From NCBI GenBank assembly GCA_009786825.1, contig WQRI01000012.1:1-33527 (forward strand): 33,527 nucleotides of DNA, written 5' to 3'. This DNA is from Bacillota bacterium. Its GTDB lineage: Bacteria > Bacillota > Clostridia > Christensenellales > WQRI01. Below are positions 1-9,300 of the stretch, one piece after another. Both the position numbers and the translations under genes were made by a program. Each line of letters begins with the position of its first letter. Within the stretch, counting starts at the first letter, position 1. The notes under the pieces are model-generated. The model was not told the origin of the DNA, made no database searches, and saw only the letters and a list, made by a program, of their open reading frames with translations.

Positions 1-613
1 CGTCTATTGGTCTGTCTGGTGGTGTGTAGCCGTTTCCGTTACCGCCACCATAATAGTCGCCACCATTTCCGCCATTGCCGCCCCCGCCATAGTAACCGCT
101 TCCGCCATTTCCAGAACCACCGCCACCGCCGTAGTAGCCACCACCGCTTCCGCCGTTTCCACCATTTCCAGTACCACCGCCCGAACCACCACTACCGCCA
201 TAGTAACCGCCACCACCAGAACCGCCACTTCCGCCGCCGCCCGAAGCCCCACCACCGCTGTTACCATTACCATTACGACTTGCTCTGCTAAATAAAAATG
301 GCGTGCCTGTAGCCAAAGAATATATTCCTAGTGCAAAAATAGTAGCACCAGTTATACCCGCCGCAACGCCTAGTGTTCCGCCGGCTATTCTTAAAGCCAT
401 CATAGCACCACCGCAAATCTCTTGCATTTGCCTAGCGCAAGTTTGCACACCACTTGGCAAAACTAACCTGCTTTGCCTCAACTCGCTTCGCGACAATGCG
501 CTTTGGTCTGTTTGTCTAGCGGGTGCAACATTTGTAATTTGTACATTGTAATTTGTAATTTGCGCCTTGCGCTCTACTTTTTGCGCCTTGCGCTCTACTT
601 TATAATCTAACAT
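1..613 (-). CDS. Partial (runs off left edge) membrane protein with Gly/Tyr/Ser/Asn-rich C-terminal region
   Basis: Manual minus-strand translation from ATG at 613: MLDYKVERKAQKVERKAQITNYNVQITNVAPARQTDQSALSRSELRQSRLVLPSGVQTCARQMQEICGGAMMALRIAGGTLGVAAGITGATIFALGIYSLATGTPFLFSRASRNGNGNSGGGASGGGGSGGSGGGGYYGG...; open to window edge, AGGAG upstream, one TM segment. Not in the supplied ORF track because no stop is in the window. Confidence 0.75.
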   Translation of the reverse strand, partial: MLDYKVERKAQKVERKAQITNYNVQITNVAPARQTDQSALSRSELRQSRLVLPSGVQTCARQMQEICGGAMMALRIAGGTLGVAAGITGATIFALGIYSLATGTPFLFSRASRNGNGNSGGGASGGGGSGGSGGGGYYGGSGGSGGGTGNGGNGGSGGGYYGGGGGSGNGGSGYYGGGGNGGNGGDYYGGGNGNGYTPPDRPID

Positions 614-655
614 AAGCCCTACACTCCTAATCTAAACCCAAAATCTAAGTAATAT

Positions 656-684
656 ATTCTAACATATTTCCCAAAAAAATGCAA
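656..684 (-). promoter_or_regulatory. Candidate sigmaA promoter for the left-edge gene
   Basis: Minus strand TTGCAT (679-684) - 17 bp - TAGAAT (656-661) with extended -10 TGT. Confidence 0.6.
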
Positions 685-701
685 CTGTTCTCAAACAAAA
701 A

Positions 702-736
702 AAAAACAGAACGGCTAACAAAACCGCTCTGTTTTT
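702..736 (-). terminator. Rho-independent terminator after the 1842-aa gene
   Basis: Hairpin ACAGAGCGG...CCGTTCTGT followed by a T-run on the minus strand. Confidence 0.75.
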
Positions 737-772
737 AAATTTGTAATTTGTACATTGTAAATTGTAATTTGG
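737..772. repeat. AATTTGT-type heptamer array
   Basis: aaatttgtaatttgtacattgtaaattgtaatttgg directly abutting the stop codon at 774. Confidence 0.7.
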
Positions 773-773
773 T

Positions 774-3700
774 TTAAGCGTATAACTCATCTGGTATTTC
801 TCTGTCTGCTTTAAAGCCTGCTGCCCTTGTTGTAGACGAGTATATGCCCATTGCTAGTGCTAGTACAGATATTATAGGTAGTACCCACAATATTCCGCCC
901 ACCGAGTGAGGTGTTGGAACTGCCGCGCCGTACCTAGTTAAAAGGTTAATTCCGCTTAATGCATCTGTTAAGATTACTGCTGTTAGTAATATAGACAAAC
1001 TTAATACTAGCATAACAATAAACCTTATTACGTTTGTTTTCATAGTGCGCGGAGTGTTTGTTAACAAGCACAGCACATCTATACCAATGTTTACAAGCGC
1101 AAATATCATAAAGATTAAAATTAACTGACCTAGTAGTATTGCGCCCGCGTGTTCCCACCCATAGCCACCGCTTCGTAGCCTATCTGCTATGTGTGCAAAA
1201 GTTCCATCACCAGCCCCCCCAGAAGTTAAGTTTGCGCTGTTAGTGAAACTTCTGATAGCCTCTAAGCCCGATACAGACACATCGCCATTAAGAACCGGCA
1301 AGATAGATGCTGGCATAAGTAATGCTATTAAACCAATAGTCATTAATATAACCGAAGCAATTACAGCAGCCGTACGGCTAAAGTCTAGCCCGTCGTAGTA
1401 GTCTATCATATCGTGCGCTACTACTCTCTTTTTGTCTTTAACTTTGATGTCTTCATCATCTAGCCCTAGTTTTGCGCGCCTCTTTGCTTCTTTAGCCTCT
1501 AGTTTAGCAAGTTTTTTGTCTTCTTTAAGTTTTAGTTTTTCTAAACGCGCCCTTTCTCTTTCTGATATTTCTACGTGAGTATGAGCAATTGGTGCCGCAC
1601 CAAACTGATGCGCAACAAACTTATCGCCAACCTTATACACAATAGGTGTTATAGGCTTTAGCGCTAACTCTTTAAGCATTTCTTGCTGAGATTGCTCTAG
1701 TTCGAATTTATCTGCAGTATCTGCCATAAGTAACTTAGTGCTTGCTGTCTCCATTAAATTGTTAAGCGTTTTTGCAGACTCTGCACTTACTTTGCAAATC
1801 TCTTGCGCAAACGCACCTTGTGCTTGGTGAGCAATGCTATGCTTTTGGTCGAACGCTTTTGCAAGTTGTGGGTAAAGTTCGTTAATTTTGTTTACAAGCC
1901 CTTGCGTTTTGTGATGTATAACTTCTGCCGTGCTTTGCATTGTTATAATAGAGTTTTGCTTCTCGCCACCACTCTTTATGCGCGCGTTACCGTTTGTGTA
2001 GATGTCTATGATTTGCTTTTTAATCTGTTCCATACTGGTTACTTCTGTATCCAGCTTGCTACCTTGTGCTGTAGACCACTCTCTCTCTGCGTTTGCCAAC
2101 TCGTTAGCATAAGATATTCTGATGTCTGAACGCTTGTTTGCCGCATCTGCACGTGCCGCCTCGCGCTCTGCTAGTTTGTCCATATACGCCTTTTCTTTAG
2201 ACCTAACATCTTCCCCTGCATTCAAAATATCTTTTTGATACTTTTCTAGCCTTACGATGTCTGACTCTATAGTAGCCGGCTGAACAATCATATTCTTTTG
2301 AGTTTTTGCGGCTGTAAGTTGCATATCTATTGCTTTAAGTTCGTCCGTCAAGCGCGCCTCTGTTGCCCTTGCATCTGTGTCTAACTTCTCTAGTTCTTCT
2401 TTCTCTTTTGCCTTAACTTCTGCCCTTGCCCTATCTAAGTCTGCCGCTGTTAAACTTTGCGCATTAGCAAAGTCGCCGCGCAACTTAACCATTTTAGCAA
2501 TAGCGTCGTGCTTGTCTTCTTCTAGTTTGTTAAAGTCTGTAACGATGCCATCAAAGTCTGCAATCGCTTTTTGAAGTTGTGGCTCGTTTGCCTTAAGCGT
2601 ATTTTGTAAGTCGTCTACTTGCGCTATAAGTTGCTTTATTTTGTTTGCGTAAACATCGCTACTTAAGCCTAAAATATCTAGGTCTGCCGTTATAGCCTCT
2701 TTAAACTTTGTGTCGTTTTCTTTAATGTAGTTTGCTAGCGCATTAACAGACTGCGAATATCTATGCCTTACAGACTCGTCCTTAGGCTTTTCGTTAAATG
2801 CTTCGTGATGTTCTGCAATCTCTTTTATCAGTTTGCTAACATCTCTTTTAAACTCATCTAGCCCCTTTCTTGCTGTATCTAGGTGTGCTTTATTAGCAGC
2901 ATTCTCTTGCACGTTTAACTGGGCTTGCCTTATTTGCTCATCTAAAAGTTGCATATTAGCGTCAAACGCTTTTATGTCGCTCTCTTTTTGCGCCCTAGTA
3001 TAGCCCGTGTGCTGAGCCTTGTCGCCCTCTGAGACTTCTATTGTTGCCGCGCGCTCTGCTTCTAACTTCTTTAAAAAGTCGTCTATTTCTAAACTAAGTA
3101 TGCCCGCCTTGTCTGATAAGCTGTTTATAACCCTTTGCGCCTCTAATGCACGAGCTTGCGCTTGCAATTCTAGTTGAGACTCTCTTGCTACAATCTCGTT
3201 TTTAAGCGCTAATTCTTTGTTTGCAAGTTCTGCTTCTTTAAGTTTGCGCTCGTACTCTGCACGTGCCTCATCTGCTAGCCTTCTTTCGTAGATGTCTTTA
3301 GCAGATTGCTTAGCAATCGAGTTATCGCTAGAGTGTAGTGGCTGTGGCTGTTGCCCTACCGCTTGCTGAGCCGAAGGCTCGTTTAAAGTTGCCGCCCCGC
3401 CTAAGTGCGAAGTTGCCCCCATTTGCGAGATTAACGGCTGAGAACCCTCTACAAAACTACTTGCCGGCGCAAACTCTGTAGTAACAGTTGCTGGCTTAGT
3501 GTTTAAGTTTTGTGGCTCTAGACCCTCTAGTTGACGCGCCGAATTATAGTTGTCGTTTCGCTTTTTGTCTTCGCTTATAATTTGGTCGTACAACTGCCTT
3601 AGTTGGTTAGCGTATAGATTGTCGCGCTGTGCATCTTCTTGCTTAGCGCGCGCATCTAGCGTTGCTTTATTTTGCTCTAGCAAAGCCTCTAAGTTTTTAA

Positions 3701-6302
3701 GTTGAGTGTCGTTTTGCGTAAGTAGAGCCGTCTCGCGCTGAGTTATATCGCTTTCTTTTTGCTTGTTTTCTGTATCGCGCCTTTGCTTGTCTGCGTTTGT
3801 AGCAGCCAAGTTTTGCTCTAAATTAGCAAGGCTTGCTGGGTCGTTCGCCTTTTTAGCAAGTTCTATTTGCTGAGTTAAAATATGCTCTCTAGCCTCAAAC
3901 TGCTTGTCGTTTATTTGGTTTGCGATGTCGGACTGCAAAGCCTCTTGCTGAAGTGAAGCAAGTTTTCTTGCCGTATCGCCCTGAATATTAGCCTGCTGAT
4001 TTGCCGCATCTAACTGCAAAGCCGCTTGCTTTTGTGCAATTTCTGCACCCAAAATAGCCTTTTCCGCTTCTCTAGAAGCCCTAGCATCGTCAAGCGCTTG
4101 CTGATTAGCCTCGGCAATACGCTTGTCTAACTCTGCCTTATCTGCCGAATTTGGAGTTGAAGCAAACTGCTTATTTAAGTTTTCTAGTTGGTCTTTAGAG
4201 TGTGCAGCCTTTTGAACCGCTTGCTGAGCATCTTGCTTTGCCTTTGCTACTGCAGACTCTGCTAGCGCGTTTTGCGTCTCGTAAGCCGCTTTGCTAGTGT
4301 CTATATCTGCAAGTTTGCTTTTAAGGTTTGCTTCGATATTTGCAAGTTGTTGATTATATTCTGCTTCTTTTTGCTTTTGTAAATCTGCAAGTTCTTGCTC
4401 TTTTTGCTTTGCCATCTCACGCAACTGCTCTGCCTTGTTTTCTATGCCTTGCCTTTGCAGTTGTGCTGTCTGATTATCTAAAGCCTGCCCCGCAGAGCCT
4501 AAATCTCTTAAATCTGAGCCACCAGAAAAGTTAGTGTCTACGCCAATCTCAGAGTTGTTGCTGTCTGCCGTAAAGTCTTTAGTTTGTAAGTTAAGGTCTG
4601 AGTTTAAACCCCTGCTCATATCAGAACTCATAGCGCTATGTGGCTTGTTTGCCGTAATAACGCCCGGCTGTGTATTTGCTTGCTGAGCCGCAGCAACTTG
4701 GTCTGTTTGCTGGTCTGTTGTTTGCCCATCTGTATGCTGACCTGCTGTATGCTGACCCGCTTGCGCGCTTTGGTCTGTAGAACCTACGCCCGAATCCGTG
4801 TGCGAAGCACTATCTTGGCTAGCACCAGTTGCAGAACCTTGAGCATTATCTGCGCCTTGCTGCGTATTAGTATCTTGCGCCCCCATACTAGAGCCTTGAG
4901 CATCTTGCTGAGTTGCCCCCGTTTGCGTATCCTGCTGAGTTGCCCCCGTATGCGCATCAGTTGCATTTGCCGCCGCTTGTCTATCCGCTGCTGCTTGCAT
5001 TGCTTGGCGCTCTGCCGCCTCTTGCATTGCTTTCCTTTCTGCTTCCTTTTCCCTTTCTTGCCTATCTGCCGCCGCTTTGTCGTAGAATGCTTTAATTTCA
5101 TCATCAAAGCGCTCTTTCTCTGCTTTCTCAAACTTCTCTTGCTCTTTCTTTGCTTGCTCGTCCTTTTTTGCAAGTTCTTCATCTAGCGTATTTTTAAGTT
5201 GTGCAATTTGCTCATCTACATACTCGTTGCTGTGAGGCGTAAGCCCCGCATCTTCTCTCTCTTTTTTCTCTTCTTCTAGGCGCTGTTTAAGTGCATCTAT
5301 TTGCGCTTGATAGTCTTGCTGAGCCTCTGCCTTTTGGTTCTCTTGCTTTGCAACTTCTAAATCTTGACGCTCTTTTTTCTCGTCTTCTAAACGCTGTTTA
5401 AGTGCCGCTAACTCGCCCTCGTGCTTCGCGCGCTCTTGCTCTTGCATATTAGCCATATCGCGCTCGAAGCCTTCTCTAAGTGCTGCTAGGTCTTCTTCTT
5501 TAGCCTTTGCCGCCGCCGCTTCAAACTCTTCTTTTTGGCGCAATAGGTTTTGCTCTTGAGCTTGACGCTCTGCCCTTTCTTTATCTAGGTTTTCTCTTAA
5601 CTGTCTTATTTCTTCGTCTGCTTTTGCTTTCTCTTCTTCTCTTGCACGTAAAAGGTCTGCTCTCTCTCTTTCTTGCTGTGCTAGGCGCTCTTCTCTGTCG
5701 CGCTCTAACTTCTTGCGTAGTTCTGCAATGCTCTCTCTACCATCTCCCCTAGTAACATCTGCACGAGGCTTAGGGTTAGATGCGTCCCTTAACTTTGCTT
5801 CTTGCTCTGCCCTTACCCTTGCAATTCTTGCCTGCATATCTGCTTTTGCCTTACCCTCGTTAGGCTTTGCTTTATCTCGGTTTGCAGACAGGGCAGCCAC
5901 CCTGTCTTGCGCCGATTTAAATTCTGATGCTTGAAGCGCCGCTAACTCTCGCCTACGCTTAGACTCTGCTAAACGCTCTTCTAGCCTTGTTCTTTGCTCT
6001 TCTATAACTTTAGAAGCGTCCTTAGATTTTGCAGGGCGAGGAGAAGGAATTTTAGTAGTTGCTTGCTTACGCTTTTTGTTTAAAAGCATATGCTGTTGAA
6101 GTTCGCGCGGGGAAGTAATTTCTTTATCCGCCACGCCTAAACTCTTAGAGCAATTTACGCAACTAGCGCGCGCTCCAATGTTCAACTCGCCACACGAAGA
6201 ACACAATTTAACCGTTGTATTAGTAAACTCTGTACCTTTACAAGCAATACAGGCAGGTGATGCCATTTGGTTAATTGTGCCACAACCTCTACATAATTTC
6301 AT
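774..6302 (-). CDS. Giant zinc-ribbon + coiled-coil + C-terminal multi-TM protein (1842 aa)
   Basis: Single long ORF, RBS GGGGAG; two CxxC-x10-CxxC ribbons at N-terminus; long K/E/A/Q-rich heptad-like region; about 3-4 hydrophobic segments near C-terminus. Confidence 0.9.
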   Translation of the reverse strand: MKLCRGCGTINQMASPACIACKGTEFTNTTVKLCSSCGELNIGARASCVNCSKSLGVADKEITSPRELQQHMLLNKKRKQATTKIPSPRPAKSKDASKVIEEQRTRLEERLAESKRRRELAALQASEFKSAQDRVAALSANRDKAKPNEGKAKADMQARIARVRAEQEAKLRDASNPKPRADVTRGDGRESIAELRKKLERDREERLAQQERERADLLRAREEEKAKADEEIRQLRENLDKERAERQAQEQNLLRQKEEFEAAAAKAKEEDLAALREGFERDMANMQEQERAKHEGELAALKQRLEDEKKERQDLEVAKQENQKAEAQQDYQAQIDALKQRLEEEKKEREDAGLTPHSNEYVDEQIAQLKNTLDEELAKKDEQAKKEQEKFEKAEKERFDDEIKAFYDKAAADRQEREKEAERKAMQEAAERQAMQAAADRQAAANATDAHTGATQQDTQTGATQQDAQGSSMGAQDTNTQQGADNAQGSATGASQDSASHTDSGVGSTDQSAQAGQHTAGQHTDGQTTDQQTDQVAAAQQANTQPGVITANKPHSAMSSDMSRGLNSDLNLQTKDFTADSNNSEIGVDTNFSGGSDLRDLGSAGQALDNQTAQLQRQGIENKAEQLREMAKQKEQELADLQKQKEAEYNQQLANIEANLKSKLADIDTSKAAYETQNALAESAVAKAKQDAQQAVQKAAHSKDQLENLNKQFASTPNSADKAELDKRIAEANQQALDDARASREAEKAILGAEIAQKQAALQLDAANQQANIQGDTARKLASLQQEALQSDIANQINDKQFEAREHILTQQIELAKKANDPASLANLEQNLAATNADKQRRDTENKQKESDITQRETALLTQNDTQLKNLEALLEQNKATLDARAKQEDAQRDNLYANQLRQLYDQIISEDKKRNDNYNSARQLEGLEPQNLNTKPATVTTEFAPASSFVEGSQPLISQMGATSHLGGAATLNEPSAQQAVGQQPQPLHSSDNSIAKQSAKDIYERRLADEARAEYERKLKEAELANKELALKNEIVARESQLELQAQARALEAQRVINSLSDKAGILSLEIDDFLKKLEAERAATIEVSEGDKAQHTGYTRAQKESDIKAFDANMQLLDEQIRQAQLNVQENAANKAHLDTARKGLDEFKRDVSKLIKEIAEHHEAFNEKPKDESVRHRYSQSVNALANYIKENDTKFKEAITADLDILGLSSDVYANKIKQLIAQVDDLQNTLKANEPQLQKAIADFDGIVTDFNKLEEDKHDAIAKMVKLRGDFANAQSLTAADLDRARAEVKAKEKEELEKLDTDARATEARLTDELKAIDMQLTAAKTQKNMIVQPATIESDIVRLEKYQKDILNAGEDVRSKEKAYMDKLAEREAARADAANKRSDIRISYANELANAEREWSTAQGSKLDTEVTSMEQIKKQIIDIYTNGNARIKSGGEKQNSIITMQSTAEVIHHKTQGLVNKINELYPQLAKAFDQKHSIAHQAQGAFAQEICKVSAESAKTLNNLMETASTKLLMADTADKFELEQSQQEMLKELALKPITPIVYKVGDKFVAHQFGAAPIAHTHVEISERERARLEKLKLKEDKKLAKLEAKEAKRRAKLGLDDEDIKVKDKKRVVAHDMIDYYDGLDFSRTAAVIASVILMTIGLIALLMPASILPVLNGDVSVSGLEAIRSFTNSANLTSGGAGDGTFAHIADRLRSGGYGWEHAGAILLGQLILIFMIFALVNIGIDVLCLLTNTPRTMKTNVIRFIVMLVLSLSILLTAVILTDALSGINLLTRYGAAVPTPHSVGGILWVLPIISVLALAMGIYSSTTRAAGFKADREIPDELYA

Positions 6303-6323
6303 AGTCGTATCTCCCCTTTTCTA

Positions 6324-9300
6324 TTACTCAAACCTCTTTCTTAAGCGCTCTAGTAAAATTTGCTCTGTTAGTTGCTTTATACTTACTGTTTGAGATGTGT
6401 TTGTTTGTGTATTTGTGATTGTAATTTGTTGGTTTGTCGTCTCTGTTGTCTGGTCTGGGCTTAGTTGGTTGAAAAGATTTTGTATTACCATTTTCTCTGC
6501 AACCTGCTTTGCTAACTCTTGCGCTAGTGCCATATCCGTTAAGTCCATTGTGCTTGCATCTAACTCTATTGGCATATTTGGCATACCGCTTGCTAACAAG
6601 TTATCTATACTCTCTAGTGCGTGTGCTGTATCTTGGTCTTTCTTTTTTGTGCCACGCTTTGTTGTTTTAGGCTTTGCAGTCTCAGGTGTAGGCGTTACTG
6701 GTTTAGTTGCCGCCGCGCTTCTCGCGCCCCTAGCCGCCGAAGTTACCCCTACATTTTGAGCCGGCTCGTCTTTTTTAGCCGCTGTGCGCTTTCTACCGCC
6801 CTTTGCTGTGTCCTTTTCTGTTCCTGCTGCTGCTAGTTTTGCTAGTTGAGTTAAGTCTTCTGTCAGACCCTTTGTTAAGTCTTGTATAGACTTTGTAACC
6901 TCTTCACTCTCAGTCGTTGCCTTAGCACCCTTGCCCCTCTTAGTCGTTGGCTTTATATCTGCCCCCGCACGAGTTACTTGTCTGCCGCCCTCAGCGCCTG
7001 CTTGACCTAGTAAACTATCTGATAGCCTTGTAATCTCTGCTAATATAAGCCTTGTCTCTGCTGTTTGAACATTTGCAGATATTTCGTCTTTCATTTTAGA
7101 GATTTCTTCTAGTATTATGTTGTTGTCTATATCTGCAATTGATGTGTTTGTAGACCTTGCAATCTGGCTCTTAATTGCGGTTATCTCCGCAAGGCTGTCT
7201 CTAAAGTCGTACTTTATACCCTCAAGTTGTTGCGCTATACTCTCTAGCCTTGCTGGGTCTTCTATTTTGTTGCGTAGCGCTGCAATCTCTGATAGGATAG
7301 CCTCGTTTTTAGTGTTCTCTTTTTCTTTGCCTTGCTCTTCTATAACTTGCGTTATTTCTGAGAATAGTGCCATTGCACTTGCCTCGTTAGAGCGCGCTTG
7401 GATAAGTTCTTGCCTTAAAACTTCTATCTCTGTGTTATAGTCTTTTTGCGACGCCGCGTTTGCAAGGGACACAACCATATTCTCTGTCGCGTTAATCTGT
7501 GCGCTTATTGTTGCTTTTAGTGCTTCTACTTCATCTAGTACTCTTGCGTGAGAGTTATCTAGTGCCGTTGTAGTTATATGGCTTTTTAACTCTTGTATTG
7601 CTTCCGGCGAAACTGAGTCTGCGTGTAAGTCTGTAGATATTGTCTCTAACACGCTTAGTATATTACGCTGAACACCTTCTGCCGCACCCGCTGTCTCTTT
7701 TAATACTGCCAAGTCGTCTATCTTAGATTTTAGTGCCGCTATCTCTGCCGTAATTTCTAAACCTTCTGCTAGTGGTAGCAGTTTTTCTACAAGCTCTTGA
7801 ATGTTTTCGTTAGCGGTTTGAGACGCTACGTATTCTTTAAGGTTTTCTATTGCGTTTGTTAGCCCATCTTGCGTTAGGCTTTGCGAAAGTGTAAGTGCCG
7901 ACAAACTCTCTTCAATCTGCGTTAAGAAGTTTGTAAGTTTTTCTTCTGAACTTGCGTTATTTAAACCTTGGATAAGTTCTGATAGCACTTCTTCCGTGTG
8001 TGTCTTATACTGCGTAACCGCGCTTTCAAGTTTTTCAGAAAGTATGTCTAAATCTTGTGGCTGGTGGTTAGATACGCTGTCTAGAATCTCTTCTTTAGTC
8101 GCCCTTACAATGTCTGCGATGTCTACATTAACTTGGCTAGACACACGGCTTACTAAGTCGTCTACATCTAGGTTTATATCTAAACTAGACACAACGCGGC
8201 TTGCTAAGTCCTCTGTATCTACTGCTAGTGCTAGTATATCTGTTTGCAACACGTTTGCAACCTTGTTAGCGATGTCTGATGTGTCTACAGATATCTCTAG
8301 TGCGCTTACTATGCGCTGTGCAATATCTTGCGCATCTAAACCTAGCGCTGCTATATCTGTTGCTAGCGTGTTAGCAACTTGCTCTGCTAGAGTTTGCGTA
8401 TCTACATTTGCCTCTATGTTGGACACCTTGTCTGCAATACCTGCTATTTGGTTTGAAATCTCGTGAGAGATTTTTTCTATAATATAGTCGCTCTCTACTG
8501 CATTCTCAGATATTGTAGTTGAAAGAGATGCTATAGTTTGCTCTGCAGATGTGCTGATTGCTTCAGATACAACCTTTGCAATCTCTTGCGTTACTGCATC
8601 TGAGTCTAACTCTACGTTTGCTGCGTTTTGTCTTACCACTTCTGCGATTTTGTCGTAGTCTAGCGCTATGTCTTGTATTTCTATCGCGCCCGATAAAGAC
8701 TCGGCAACAGTACTTGCTATTTTATCGTAGTCTAACTCTACATTAAATTCTGTGCTTAGTGTCTCAGCCACCTTTGCAGCCAAAGCATCTAAATCGAATG
8801 ATGTTTCTGCTATGCTTTGCTTTATCTGCTCTGCAATTTTGTCTGTATCTATGCTAAGGCTTGTTAAATGGCTTGCAATATCTTTAGAAATGCCTTCTGC
8901 CGTTAGCGGAACAGGCACATACTGGCTAAGTTCTGCCTTTATTTGCTCTGTTATAGCCGCGTTGATTGGCGCTGTTTTTTCAGCAATCGTTTGCGCTATC
9001 TCATCTACATTTATAGGCACAGGCACAACATTTGCAAAAGCATCTGCTACAACCTTTGCTAACTCTTCGCGGTTAATGCCACCGCCCTCGCCGTTTTTCA
9101 AGCCATCTAATAATGCATTAGATGCCTCTAACACCATAAGTGCGTTGTCGTCTTTCAACTCGTCTAGTTTGTCTAGTAGCCTGTCTAGTATAATCTCTTT
9201 AGCATCGTCTAAATCTTGATATTTAACTGCCGTGTCTGTTAGCGCATCAAACGAGCCTGCAATTGCGCCTATGCTCTCGTGCGTTGCATCTACAGCATCT

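Noticed and set aside
7-291. His/Arg-rich 94-aa plus-strand ORF and the 89-aa minus ORF 4..273
   Set aside because: Both are alternative frames of the Gly/Tyr-rich repeat of the left-edge gene (1..613).
4638-5186. 182-aa plus-strand ORF (and other plus-strand ORFs inside 774-15378)
   Set aside because: Antisense shadows of the giant low-complexity genes; Cys/Leu/Arg- or Ser-rich translations and no RBS support.
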